Shown: positions 34,877 through 43,845 of the stretch, one piece after another
How positions within the stretch are numbered: position 1 is the first letter of the stretch
Layout: each line of letters opens with the position of its first letter
Source: CAWUKT01 sp963923035
Lineage (GTDB): Bacteria; Bacteroidota; Bacteroidia; J057; JADKCL01
Direction of reading: 5' to 3'
Length of the DNA: 64,000 nucleotides
Assembly: GCA_963923035.1 (NCBI GenBank)
Contig: CAWUKT010000014.1
Coordinates: 1-64,000, forward strand
Translations under genes and position numbers: made by a program
Notes under the pieces: generated by a model
The model's database searches: none
Told to the model about the DNA's origin: nothing
Seen by the model: the letters and a program-made list of their open reading frames with translations, nothing else

Positions 34877-35310
34877 TCTGTTCCGCAAAAGCGATTTACA
34901 GTCTTACAGTTATGTCAGAAGAGTTGGTCGACCAAGGTCGCTATTCTGCTAATTTTGGACGTCTGATAGGGACTTACCCGTGTTCCCATGGACGAACAGT
35001 TTTTATCACATGGAAATTAGCTCAAATCAGTCATAAAGTCAACCTGTTCAGGCATTATCTCAATCCATTCAGACCGGAAATTATCCACTTTATTCAATAG
35101 AATTGTGGACTATTGTGTGCAGGGAAAAAATGGGGGTCAAATCGAGGTTTTGGTGGGCTTTTAGGGTGAAAAAATGGATTATGAACCAAAGGAAAAATCG
35201 AATTAATATATTGGTAATAAGGTGTTTGTGTTCCAAAAAGTACCCTATTGCTCCAAAATTACTTGGCAAAGCTGACTTTCAGATTTTTGGCCTGATTGAT
35301 ATTTTAGCAT
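34877..35310. other. AT-rich intergenic stretch left of the RNA-unit cluster
   Basis: No supported gene was seen. The GC content is clearly lower than in flanking genes. It contains the promoter region of the minus-strand gene at 34876 and leads into the first of three repeated RNA-like units. Confidence 0.5.
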
Positions 35311-35339
35311 CAGTTAAACACCTAAATAGCTTTACGGGT

Positions 35340-35521
35340 AAATATAGCGCGTTCTTTCATTGATAATTTGAGGTAGAAAGGAAAGCCCAGCTTTCCTTTC
35401 TACAACATCAAAAAAACAGAAGCTGTTACCAATTACACAGCAAAGAACTGGTTTAATTGGTTTTGAATATTTTTAGTTAGCAGAGTTGTCAGAGCCTTCG
35501 GTCAAGGCTCTGATTTTTTTT
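35340..35521 (+). ncRNA. Putative small RNA, cassette 1
   Basis: The predicted start is just after TAGCTTTA (35327-35334), which resembles TAnnTTTG. The transcript of about 180 nt has a perfect 13-bp internal hairpin at 35373-35403 (GTAGAAAGGAAAG and its complement) and ends in TCAGAGCC paired with GGCTCTGA (35489-35513) followed by eight T. No ORF is convincing. Expression is inferred. Confidence 0.55.
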
Positions 35522-35750
35522 GCCCCTCTCCGTTTTGATTTCCCGCCCCATTCTCCTTTCCAGGCTTCATTTTTCAGAAAAACTTTGGTATTGTTCCCAA
35601 TGAAAAACAAGCACAACTATTTGATTATAAATAGGATAGGTGGTGCGATCTAGGCGTTTAGTTCCAAAAAAATCAGAAGAACTTGGATTGCTGAGGAGGA
35701 ATAATGGAGATAAATTGTTGACAGTTAAACACCTAATTAGCTTTACGGGT

Positions 35751-35948
35751 AAATATAGCGCGTTCTTTCATTGTTTGCAGGTTGAGATAGAGATGACAAA
35801 GCATCTGATTTCAATCTGCTTTTTTTTGAACTCACTTCCCGATTCCGGGATTGATATAAAACACAAAGTTTAGTTTAGTTGGTTTTAAATATTTTTTAGT
35901 TGGTTAGCAGAATTAATCAGAGCCTCGCCCGAGGCTCTGATTGTTTTT
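35751..35948 (+). ncRNA. Putative small RNA, cassette 2
   Basis: TTG-n20-TAGCTTTA (35715-35745) makes this the best promoter of the three. An internal hairpin, GCAGGTTGA paired imperfectly with TCAATCTGC (35777-35819), is followed by eight T and could itself end transcription after about 78 nt. The final terminator is a perfect 10-bp stem TCAGAGCCTC/GAGGCTCTGA (35917-35940) with TTGTTTTT. Confidence 0.55.
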
Positions 35949-36167
35949 GGTCCTTTTCTTTCCGATAAACCGATCGATTTTTTCCCTTCTTTTCCACTTG
36001 TCTCCCAAATACCTAAATCCTTTCACCATGCTTATAGCCAGTGTTTTACCGCTCATTATCGGGTGAGATTTCCTGTTTTGAACCAAATATTTGTTTGAAC
36101 TTGGGTTTCGAAGGGGGAGGAGGAGGGATAATTTAGCATCAGTTAAACACCTAATAGCTTTACGGGT

Positions 36168-36388
36168 AAATTTATAGCGCGTTCTTTATGACTTTACAGC
36201 AGGTTGAAATAGCTAAATGCGATTTTCAACCTGCTTTTCCAAAATTAGCCTTCTAAAAGAAAATTGGACTTCCCCCAAGCTACGCCTTACTAACAGGACG
36301 ATCTATTTTCCTCTTAGTCAAGTTTAGTTGGTTTTAAATATTTTGTTTAGCAGAGAATCCGGGCTTGGGCCACCAAGCTCGGTTTTTT
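36168..36388 (+). ncRNA. Putative small RNA, cassette 3
   Basis: TAGCTTTA lies at 36155-36162. The internal hairpin is GCAGGTTGAAA paired with TTTCAACCTGC (36199-36234) followed by TTTT. The end is CCGGGCTTGG paired with CCAAGCTCGG (36359-36382) followed by six T. The terminator sequence differs completely from cassettes 1 and 2 while the structure is kept. Confidence 0.55.
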
Positions 36389-36416
36389 AATCCTATAAGG
36401 TTAGAGAAAGGAAAAG

Positions 36417-37838
36417 CTAGGTCAGAGAACTGCCAGCTTGGTAGAAAACACCATTCATAGCGCCTTCGGGCATGATCCACATCGTTCTCAATTTCCGGTA
36501 AACAGCATGGATCAATCGTCGATTGAGAAAGTCATCAGGGGCATCTTGGGCCATCCAGATCCGGGTCACGATCAATTCGTCGGACAATTGCTGCATTGCC
36601 GAGGCCATTTCTTCGATGAAATTGGCTTCAACGTTCCGCTGGGTCGCGTAGAGGTCAAGAAAATCGGCCGGAAGTCCGGATTCATGACTCAGTTCGCCCG
36701 TATCCATGAGCTCGTCCATGACCTTTTCTTTCAACCATCCTCGTTCTTCCAGTTGGTTGACGAGTGATTTATTGATGGTGAAATTGGTGGGCGCATCGGT
36801 CAATCCTATCCACCGGCCTGCCAGGGCGGGTAGGGGATCGATTCCAGGGGAAGTGTCGGCGAGGATGGCCAGTTCTTGTTCGGGAAGAACAAATAGGCGG
36901 CTCAGGTTCCGAACCGATTCGGCAAATCCCCTGACATGCACCTGGGCTCCAACGACTACGGGCCGGTACTGCGTCAAGGCCGCAGAGGCTTCGTGCATCG
37001 AAGTGCGCACGAAATGGGCAATTCGCGAAGCCAATTGAACTGCATTTTGGCTGGTATAGGGAATTCCCAGCATCAAAAGCAGCTCGGCAAATCCCATCAT
37101 GCCAATGCCAATTCGGCGGACTTCCCGCATGTAACCATCTTGTCGCTGCTCCTCGGCGATCTCGACGAGCGCGTCGAGGAATCGAACCACGTCGACGACG
37201 GTTTCCACGATTAGATTCCAATCGATCGCCAACTCGCCTTGGTGCTCCCGCACCATTTTGGCGAGGTTGAGCGTACCCCTTACCATGGGGCCAGGGGGAT
37301 TCTCGTATTGATCGCCCGGGCGGATCGCCTCCGGAAAATGAAAGACCGGAAATCCCTGGGTCTTGATTTGATGCTTTAAGGCTTCCCAAAGCGATTGGGA
37401 AGGGACTTCGCCGGCGGCATGCGGCTCATTTCGATAATGGATCTGCCAGGGGACCTGCCTTTCGAGTCCGTGGACAAAAGCCGGCGGCACATCTACCCGA
37501 TAGGGCTGGGTGCCTTCCAGATGACGGAGAATTTCCGAATCCCGGAGGGAAGTTCGGGGCATGTTGTTGCCCCCCAAACAATCCAAAGGAGTGTCGATGG
37601 TCCGGCCCTTGCCGGGCTTACCAAAAAATCGAAGCCATTCGATGGAGGGGAAGAAGAGTTTCTTCTCGAAGAGTTCGAAGAATCGATCTTGAATCTCCTT
37701 CTTCTCCGTTCCCGGTTCAATTTTTTGATCCCGAATCGCTGCTTCATGCGCAATGGCCTGGAAGAATTCTTCGGGAGAATATTCTTCAGGTAACAAATGC
37801 GTACGTAAATAACTCAAAGCAGCATTGGAAAACTCCAT
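36417..37838 (-). CDS. Ribonucleotide-reductase-like protein lacking the catalytic core
   Basis: The 473-residue protein resembles the RNR large subunit in pieces. LFFPSIEWLRFFGKPGKG recalls the N-terminal part; LNLAKMV (about 190-196) recalls the LGSINLAKMV strand; IGIGMMGFAELLLMLGIPY (about 240-258) is the clearest match; NVEANFIEEMASAMQQLSDE recalls the region near the C-terminus. True enzymes have about 600-800 residues with a Cys triad and an N-x-C-x-E motif; none of these is visible and the middle of the barrel appears deleted. It is probably inactive as a reductase. The ATG at 37838 is used; a TTG at 37847 is possible. The role is unknown. Confidence 0.68.
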   Translation of the reverse strand: MEFSNAALSYLRTHLLPEEYSPEEFFQAIAHEAAIRDQKIEPGTEKKEIQDRFFELFEKKLFFPSIEWLRFFGKPGKGRTIDTPLDCLGGNNMPRTSLRDSEILRHLEGTQPYRVDVPPAFVHGLERQVPWQIHYRNEPHAAGEVPSQSLWEALKHQIKTQGFPVFHFPEAIRPGDQYENPPGPMVRGTLNLAKMVREHQGELAIDWNLIVETVVDVVRFLDALVEIAEEQRQDGYMREVRRIGIGMMGFAELLLMLGIPYTSQNAVQLASRIAHFVRTSMHEASAALTQYRPVVVGAQVHVRGFAESVRNLSRLFVLPEQELAILADTSPGIDPLPALAGRWIGLTDAPTNFTINKSLVNQLEERGWLKEKVMDELMDTGELSHESGLPADFLDLYATQRNVEANFIEEMASAMQQLSDELIVTRIWMAQDAPDDFLNRRLIHAVYRKLRTMWIMPEGAMNGVFYQAGSSLT

Positions 37839-37977
37839 GGCATGCAATTTAGGCTAAATACGAAGGCTAGGAACATAGGCCTTGAACGTGAAGCATGTGG
37901 ATTAAGACGAAAACGTCCAATCTGTTGCCTACCCACCTGAAATTGTCACCTTTCGGAAGATGAATGTCAAGATGGGG

Positions 37978-38757
37978 TCAATCCTCCTGTTTCCGGGAAA
38001 ATACCCATCCATTCCCTGCTGCCGACAATTCCTCATTGTAGGCATAGCCATCAGCTTCAAACGATTTTAAGTCTTCCGCTGAAGTAATTCGGTGCTTGAT
38101 GATCCAGGCCGTCATCAGTCCCCGGGCCTTTTTCAAGAAAAAGCTGATGGACTTGTACTTGCCATTCTTCCAATCCAGGAAGGATGGTTCGATCACTTCG
38201 GCGTCTAATTGGCTGAAGTCCACGGATGAGAAGTACTCCTTGGAGGCGAGGTTGAACACGATCTTATGCTCGTCCTGCTCTAGCTTTTCCTGAATCTGTG
38301 CGGTCAGTTTTTCCTTCCAAAATTCATACAGGTCATTTTTCCGCCCAATCTTTAGCTTTGTGCCCATTTCCAATCGATAAGGTTGGATCAGGTCCAGAGG
38401 CTTTAGGATGCCATAAAGCCCGGAGAGAATCCTGAGGTGATCCTGGGCATAATCGAGATCTTCTTCCGAAAAACTATCGGCATCCATGCCGAGATACACA
38501 TCTCCCCGGAAGGCGAAGATGGCTTGTTTGGCTCCTTCAATGACTGGCCCCGGCTCCCACCTGGCATACCGGTCAGCATTGAGCTGGGCCAGGTTCTCCG
38601 AAATGTGCATCATCTCCCGAATTTTTTTCCGGGAAAGTCGACGGAGCTTTTTGATCAGTTTCTCCGAATCTTCCAGGAAGGGAGGATGGCTATAAGGTCT
38701 TTTGATGGGACCCTCAAGGAAATTAAGTGATTTGGCTGGCGAAATCAGTACAATCAT
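37978..38757 (-). CDS. yaaA: Peroxide stress protein YaaA (DUF328)
   Basis: The 259-residue protein has the family signature throughout: MIVLISPAKSLNF at the start, AIFAFRGDVYLGMDA, LRILSGLYGILKPLDLIQPY and IVFNLASKEYF. In E. coli YaaA limits intracellular iron during hydrogen peroxide stress and binds DNA. Length and motif order are normal. It is a single gene divergent from the aldehyde dehydrogenase. Confidence 0.94.
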   Translation of the reverse strand: MIVLISPAKSLNFLEGPIKRPYSHPPFLEDSEKLIKKLRRLSRKKIREMMHISENLAQLNADRYARWEPGPVIEGAKQAIFAFRGDVYLGMDADSFSEEDLDYAQDHLRILSGLYGILKPLDLIQPYRLEMGTKLKIGRKNDLYEFWKEKLTAQIQEKLEQDEHKIVFNLASKEYFSSVDFSQLDAEVIEPSFLDWKNGKYKSISFFLKKARGLMTAWIIKHRITSAEDLKSFEADGYAYNEELSAAGNGWVFSRKQED

Positions 38758-38924
38758 AAGTGGTGTTAACTTCGATGATTATTCAAATTGACCCAATTGG
38801 GAGCCGATTGTTTGGGGCTCAATGATTTTGAACCGCAAAGATATTGATAACTTTAAGAATCCTCTGAATTCAAGAAATTGCCCGGTCCTGAACGAGTTGG
38901 GCAGTGGAACCAAAGAACGTGACC

Positions 38925-40400
38925 ATGCTCAAGAAGGAAATTTCTCAACAAATCAACTCCATCCTCGAGACCCGCAACCTCATTGCAGGGCAATGGTTCG
39001 GAGAAGGAACAGGAACCGTGGAGGTCACGGACAAATACCACCAGAGTCTTCTGGCAGAAGTTCCGCTGGCCAGTGCCGATCAGGTTGAGCAGGCCATCGC
39101 AGCGGCAGCTACTGCTGCAAAGGAGTTCCGGGCGTGGGATGGTACCCGCCGTCGGAGTCACCTGGAAAGGCTATTGGAGCTTTTTCAGGAAAGAGCGGAG
39201 GCGTTTGCCTGGCTCATCGCCGCTGAGGCTGGCAAACCCATTGGATACGCCAAGGGCGAGGTCCAACGGTGCCAGACAACCCTTCGGTTGGCCATGGAGG
39301 AGATTACCCGCTTCAGCGGGGAGGTCGTCAATGTAGATTACGATGCCGGCCGTGGTCGCACGGCCTATACCAAGCGAGTCCCCATAGGCCCCATCAGTGG
39401 GATATCTCCCTTTAACTTTCCCCTGAACTTGGCCCTCCACAAGATTGCTCCAGCCTTAGCGGTTGGATGCCCAGTGGTGCTGAAACCTTCGCCGTTTGCT
39501 CCCTTGACCTGCCTTGCATTCGCCCGGCTCTGTCAGGAAGCTGGTTATCCGCCTGGCTTCATCAATATTTTCTTGGCCGGTATTCCCGAAGCTGAGAAGA
39601 TCGTGGTAGACGACAGGCTCAAGCTCTTTTCGTTTACCGGTTCCCCGCAGGTAGGATGGATGCTAAAGAGCAAAGCGGGCAAGAAGCCTGTGATCCTCGA
39701 ATTGGGGGGAAATGCCGTCTGTATCGTTGAGGAGACAGCTGATTTGGATGTGGCGGCCAAGAGGATAGCAATTGGGAGCTTTCTCTATGCTGGTCAGATA
39801 TGTATATCGACCCAGCGAATATTGGTTCAGGAATCCATTTGGGATGATTTCAAAGAACTGTTGATCCGTGAAACCGAGAAACTGTCCGCGGGCGATCCCT
39901 TTGAGCCTGAAGTCTCGGTGGGACCCATGATAGCTTCGGAGCACTTGGAGCGTATTGCAGCTTGGGTGAATGCTGCCCGGAATTCCGGGGCAGAAGTGTG
40001 GCTCGGAGGCGAAATCCTGGACCGAGATCGGAATTTATATCCCCCCACGATCCTCTCGGGTGTTCCCGGTCACCTCGAAATTGTCTGTGAGGAAGCCTTT
40101 GGTCCCGTGGCGGTGGTTGACTCCTTCGGGACGTTTGATGAAGCCATTCAGAAGGCAAATGATACACGTTTTGGCCTTCAGGCGGGATTGTTTACCAATC
40201 GCCTGGATTTATCAATGGCTGCCCATTCCCAAATTGAAGTGGCGGGGCTAATCATCAACGACGTACCCGGCTTTAGGGTGGACGGGATGCCTTATGGAGG
40301 CATTAAAGACAGTGGACTGGGACGCGAGGGGATTCGATATGCCATGGAAGACATGACGGAACCCCGTCTAATGGTAATCAACCAACCCAACCATCAATAA
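38925..40400 (+). CDS. NAD(P)-dependent aldehyde dehydrogenase
   Basis: The 491-residue enzyme has the full aldehyde dehydrogenase fold. ISPFNFPLNLALHK carries the catalytic Asn, LELGGNAVCIV the general-base Glu, and LYAGQICISTQR the nucleophilic Cys. It oxidises an aldehyde to the acid; succinate-semialdehyde-type dehydrogenases are the nearest group by appearance, but specificity is open. The ATG at 38925 is preferred to the GTG at 38904. No co-transcribed neighbour was seen. Confidence 0.92.
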   Translation: MLKKEISQQINSILETRNLIAGQWFGEGTGTVEVTDKYHQSLLAEVPLASADQVEQAIAAAATAAKEFRAWDGTRRRSHLERLLELFQERAEAFAWLIAAEAGKPIGYAKGEVQRCQTTLRLAMEEITRFSGEVVNVDYDAGRGRTAYTKRVPIGPISGISPFNFPLNLALHKIAPALAVGCPVVLKPSPFAPLTCLAFARLCQEAGYPPGFINIFLAGIPEAEKIVVDDRLKLFSFTGSPQVGWMLKSKAGKKPVILELGGNAVCIVEETADLDVAAKRIAIGSFLYAGQICISTQRILVQESIWDDFKELLIRETEKLSAGDPFEPEVSVGPMIASEHLERIAAWVNAARNSGAEVWLGGEILDRDRNLYPPTILSGVPGHLEIVCEEAFGPVAVVDSFGTFDEAIQKANDTRFGLQAGLFTNRLDLSMAAHSQIEVAGLIINDVPGFRVDGMPYGGIKDSGLGREGIRYAMEDMTEPRLMVINQPNHQ

Positions 40401-40763
40401 TCTACTCTCAACCATGAGGAGGGCTCACTTTTCCATTGGGACAACTCTAGCCTCCATCACATGCACGTACCTGAAATGTGATGAATGTAATCCGCGTAAT
40501 AATTAGGACTTATGCAAAAGATATCTACACCTGAAAGAACGATCAATAACTATAAATGAAGAGATGATATTCGAGAAATTCAGGCGTGTGCACTTTGTGC
40601 AGGCTTGGGTGTCATCCCCAGAATTTAGCAAGCCCTACCTCATTTGTTGAGTATATCTTGGTCGTTCCCGCAATGGAGGAATTCAAGGCTTTCTATTCCA
40701 GGATGTAAGTTGAAAACTAAGGGCTATTGGATTGGAGGTTGGAAATAATGCAATTGATGATGA
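40401..40763. other. AT-rich intergenic stretch
   Basis: No gene or hairpin terminator could be supported in about 360 bp. Near 40503 the words TTAGGACTTATGCAAAAG resemble one end of some insertion sequences, but no partner end was found. Confidence 0.4.
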
Positions 40764-42095
40764 CTATTTCCGGTCTTGTTGTTGTTGTCTTTTCCATCGC
40801 TTCTTTTCTTTCTCTCCCTTCAAAGATATGCCATCTCCCCTGGTTTTTGAAATTATTTTTAACATTTTCTCAAAATCAATAGGGATTCGATATCTTCCAT
40901 CTGCCCATATAGCAGCTGAGAGCGCATATAGGGCGATTATTTGTAGCAAAAAAAAGTAGTCAAGAGATTTCCACCGGCGTACGCTCAGAAAGCTCCAGGC
41001 AAATCCCAAGTACAGGACGAGATTGAACAAGAGTTGAAGGATGGCGATGACCCAGCCCATATTCTTGGACTGGGTGACCTGCTGGGTCCACCCGTAACCC
41101 ACCCCTTTCAACATCTGGAACAACGATTTACCAACCAATTTGGCCGTTTGGGCCGGATGCTGGCCTAGATAACCCAATGCAATCGAAGTGGAATTGCTTG
41201 GCAATATTTCCGTTTCCTGAATCTGTTCCGTCCCCGCGTAAGTCCGGACCGAAGCCCACCCAACCGCTTGCGCGGCGACACTATCTCCATTCATAAAAAA
41301 TGAATGGTCCTCCAGCGGATCCCCGCGTTCCAGCGCCACAACGCCTCCCAGCCTCCCATGCAGCATCCCCAAATTCCCCATAGAGCTCAAAGACGCCTTC
41401 CCGGCGATTTGATGGTGCCGAAGCATCCACGGGCCCAGCACCAAGACCGGAATCACCGCCAATGCGGCGGCCGAACGGATGCTTCTCCGCCGAAGCGCCC
41501 ACCACATTCCATCCACCAGCACCACGGCCAGTACCGCCAGCCCGACGGGCCGAACCAGCACGCCCAACCCCAGCCCCAGGAGCCCCCAGGCGAGGGCCTG
41601 AAATCCTCCTTCCTGGCGCCAGGCCAGATATTTCCACATTCCCCAGGCCAGGAAAAACAGAAAGAGGGACTCGCTCAGTACCAGGGAGGACATGACGATG
41701 GGGTAGGGTTGCAGCAACCAAAACCAGGCGCCGAACCGGGCCATTCTGACCGAACCGATCAGGGACAGCGCCCGAAACAGCATCCATCCGGCCCCGAGGA
41801 TGAGCAGGTGTTGGACGGCGAGAACCAGCCACGGCATTTGCCCGCAGAGAATTAAAAATGCAGGGTAGCCGGGAGTCCGCTGTAAGTCAGGAGTTTGAGC
41901 GTCGAAAAATGACTGGGAAAATATGCTGGTCTGAACCCAATTTTCAGCCAGGGTCAGGTATTGAATGGAGTCATCGGTGAGGTAGGAGCGATGGACGAGG
42001 GCGGAAACGAAGAAAAACACATGCGCGGCCAGCACCAGCACCGCCAACCACCGGGTTCCCGGTGTGATCAGGGCAGGTCCTTGCCGCAGCTTCAT
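40764..42095 (-). CDS. GT39/ArnT-like membrane glycosyltransferase
   Basis: The 443-residue protein has ten or more membrane segments. The first periplasmic loop has YLTDDSIQYLTLAENW, where the acidic pair matches the catalytic region of polyprenyl-phosphate-dependent sugar transferases, followed by LQRTPGYPAFLILCG. Such enzymes move a sugar from a lipid carrier onto lipid A, protein or polysaccharide. Donor and acceptor cannot be read. Its ATG overlaps the stop of the SDR gene by one base, so the two are coupled. The C-terminal tail is Lys/Arg/Gln-rich and AT-rich. Confidence 0.78.
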   Translation of the reverse strand: MKLRQGPALITPGTRWLAVLVLAAHVFFFVSALVHRSYLTDDSIQYLTLAENWVQTSIFSQSFFDAQTPDLQRTPGYPAFLILCGQMPWLVLAVQHLLILGAGWMLFRALSLIGSVRMARFGAWFWLLQPYPIVMSSLVLSESLFLFFLAWGMWKYLAWRQEGGFQALAWGLLGLGLGVLVRPVGLAVLAVVLVDGMWWALRRRSIRSAAALAVIPVLVLGPWMLRHHQIAGKASLSSMGNLGMLHGRLGGVVALERGDPLEDHSFFMNGDSVAAQAVGWASVRTYAGTEQIQETEILPSNSTSIALGYLGQHPAQTAKLVGKSLFQMLKGVGYGWTQQVTQSKNMGWVIAILQLLFNLVLYLGFAWSFLSVRRWKSLDYFFLLQIIALYALSAAIWADGRYRIPIDFEKMLKIISKTRGDGISLKGEKEKKRWKRQQQQDRK

Positions 42096-42913
42096 TATTT
42101 CAACGGAGAATCGGGCTCCTTCTTAAAGTGGTTCAGCACCATCTTGTCCATCCACTTGGGGAACAGCTTGTTCATGAAGACCGTCAACTTACCTTGACGG
42201 GTCAAAACGATGGTCCGCTTCTTGCGGATCAATGCCTTATAAATGTGGTCGGCCACTTCCTCCGCCGTCATGAGGTTCTGCTCAGAAAGCGGCGTCTTGC
42301 CTTGGGGTGAGCCATCTTCGGTCAGGGCGGTATTACGGATATTGGAAGCGGTAAAACCAGGACAAGCCAGGAGGACGTGAACCCCCTTTTCGAGCAATTC
42401 CGTCCGCAAAGACTCCAAAAATCCGTGCATGGCAAACTTCGAGGAGGAATATCCCGAGCGGGCGGGCAGTCCGCGGAAGCCAGCGATGGAAGAGACCCCG
42501 ACAATGGCCCCCTTGTTTTTCATGATTTCAGGGAGGGCGGCCTTGGTACAATAAACGGTGCCGAAAAAGTTGACCTGCATGACCTTCTCAATGACAGAAA
42601 CGTCCAGGTCCTTGACCAAGGCCCGCATGGAAATACCCGCATTGTTGATCAGGATATCCACTTTGCCAAACTGTCGGACCGTCTCAGCCACCAGGCGGTC
42701 ACAATCGTCCTTGGAAGTCACGTCAGTGGGGACACAATGGACAGAGCTTTGGCCCTCAGGATTGAGGTCGGCCTGGATGGAAGCCAATTTATCCGCACTC
42801 CGTGCGGCGAGAACCAGATGGCTCCCCTCGGCATGGAACTTATAGGCCAGGGCCTTCCCAATTCCACTCGAAGCTCCGGTAATGATGACAACTTTTCCTT
42901 TCACAGCACTCAC
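42095..42913 (-). CDS. Short-chain dehydrogenase/reductase (SDR)
   Basis: The classical SDR of about 272 residues binds NAD(P)H through VVIITGASSGIGKALAYKF. DILINNAGIS is the structural motif, and Ser (VSSIAG) and YSSSKFAMHG with YxxxK form the active site. It resembles DHRS7-type reductases with a membrane-near C-terminus. The substrate is unknown. The start is placed at the GTG at 42913, because the frame to a TTG at 42976 runs through a terminator hairpin (42962-42988). A promoter-like TTG-n21-TATTTTGG (42961-42930) predicts transcription from about 42923, a leader of some 10 nt. Confidence 0.88.
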   Translation of the reverse strand: MSAVKGKVVIITGASSGIGKALAYKFHAEGSHLVLAARSADKLASIQADLNPEGQSSVHCVPTDVTSKDDCDRLVAETVRQFGKVDILINNAGISMRALVKDLDVSVIEKVMQVNFFGTVYCTKAALPEIMKNKGAIVGVSSIAGFRGLPARSGYSSSKFAMHGFLESLRTELLEKGVHVLLACPGFTASNIRNTALTEDGSPQGKTPLSEQNLMTAEEVADHIYKALIRKKRTIVLTRQGKLTVFMNKLFPKWMDKMVLNHFKKEPDSPLK

Positions 42914-42961
42914 ATTTAAGATAGAGCCACCAAAATAGCGCAAATTTCCTCTCCAAAACAA

Positions 42962-42988
42962 AAGCGGCCCATACAAGACGAGCCGCTT
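42962..42988 (-). terminator. Intrinsic terminator between plsY and the SDR gene
   Basis: On the minus strand AAGCGGC and GCCGCTT form the stem, followed by TTGTTTTGG. The tail overlaps the likely -33 element of the SDR promoter. Confidence 0.6.
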
Positions 42989-43111
42989 AATTCATTGTGC
43001 AAAGTAGATGAACGAATCGCCGCGCCGCACGCGGTTTTTGTTCAGAGTGATCGAAGGTAAGAAAATGTTCTTTGAATGTAAATTATTTGTTAGGAAAATG
43101 TAAACCTCACA

Positions 43112-43780
43112 TTAGGTGATTCTCCCTTCAAACCAGGGGTTTTTCCCCTCTTCACCCACCAACAGCCGCCGGATATTGGTGCGGTGGGTATAGACCACCA
43201 GCAAGAACATTCCAAAGCCACCCGCGACGAGCAGCCAGCGGGGAGATTCGCCCTGGATCAAAGAATGGGCGATGAGGAAGAGGGGATAGAGCAAAACGCC
43301 CCCCATGGAAGCGAGAGCGATGTAGCGGGTGATGTAGAGGATCAAAATCCAGCCCACAATGCACACCACACAGGCCAGCCAATTCGTCACCAGCATCATG
43401 CCCAGCAGCGTATTGATGCCTTTTCCGCCCCGAAATCCAAAGAAAACCGGATAAATATGGCCGATCACGACCATCATCCCACAAATGATACTCTGCAATT
43501 CCAGGTCGAGGTCGGCCAGAGCATGGGGCGTATCGGGAAACCACCACAGGAGGAAAAACGGCACCGCAGCGCCCAATGCCCCCTTGCCAATGTCGATCAC
43601 CTGCGTGATGGCACCAGCTTTGAAGCCCAACTCCCGAAACGTATTCGTGCTGCCGGCATTGTTCGAGCCCAAATCCCGGATGTCAACCTTGTGCAGCGCC
43701 CGGCTGGCCAGGACTGCCGCAGCAATGGAGCCCAACAAATAGGGCACCAAAAAGAAGGCGATGGTAAGCACTATCTCCAT
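43112..43780 (-). CDS. plsY: Glycerol-3-phosphate acyltransferase PlsY
   Basis: The 222-residue inner-membrane enzyme acylates glycerol-3-phosphate from acyl-phosphate, the first committed step of phospholipid synthesis. The three conserved cytoplasmic motifs are present: GSNNAGSTNTFRELG, HIYPVFFGFRGGKG and THRTNIRRLLVGEE. Five to seven hydrophobic segments fit the family. A terminator follows at 42962-42988. Confidence 0.95.
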   Translation of the reverse strand: MEIVLTIAFFLVPYLLGSIAAAVLASRALHKVDIRDLGSNNAGSTNTFRELGFKAGAITQVIDIGKGALGAAVPFFLLWWFPDTPHALADLDLELQSIICGMMVVIGHIYPVFFGFRGGKGINTLLGMMLVTNWLACVVCIVGWILILYITRYIALASMGGVLLYPLFLIAHSLIQGESPRWLLVAGGFGMFLLVVYTHRTNIRRLLVGEEGKNPWFEGRIT

Positions 43781-43845
43781 GGCCGAAAATTAGTGCCATT
43801 TTCCCCGTTGCCCAAATACGTAAGGTGAATTGAACATGAATCCGA

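Larger units (their letters stand above)
35311..36388 (+). repeat. Three tandem copies of an RNA-like cassette, period about 415 bp
   Basis: A block of about 50 bp recurs at 35311-35362, 35722-35773 and 36140-36190. Its core reads AGTTAAACACCTAA, TAGCTTTACGGGTAAAT and AGCGCGTTCTTT. Copies differ at only a few positions. About 100-150 bp later each has a second shared block, TTGGTTTTAAATATTTT followed by TTAGCAGA, and then a terminator hairpin with a T-run. Spacings between copies are 411 and 418 bp. The sequence between cassettes is not conserved, which argues for selection on the cassette. Confidence 0.75.

Noticed and set aside
40495..40520. TTAGGACTTATGCAAAAG resembling an insertion-sequence end
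   Set aside because: Only one end is seen, with no transposase, no matching inverted repeat and no target duplication nearby.
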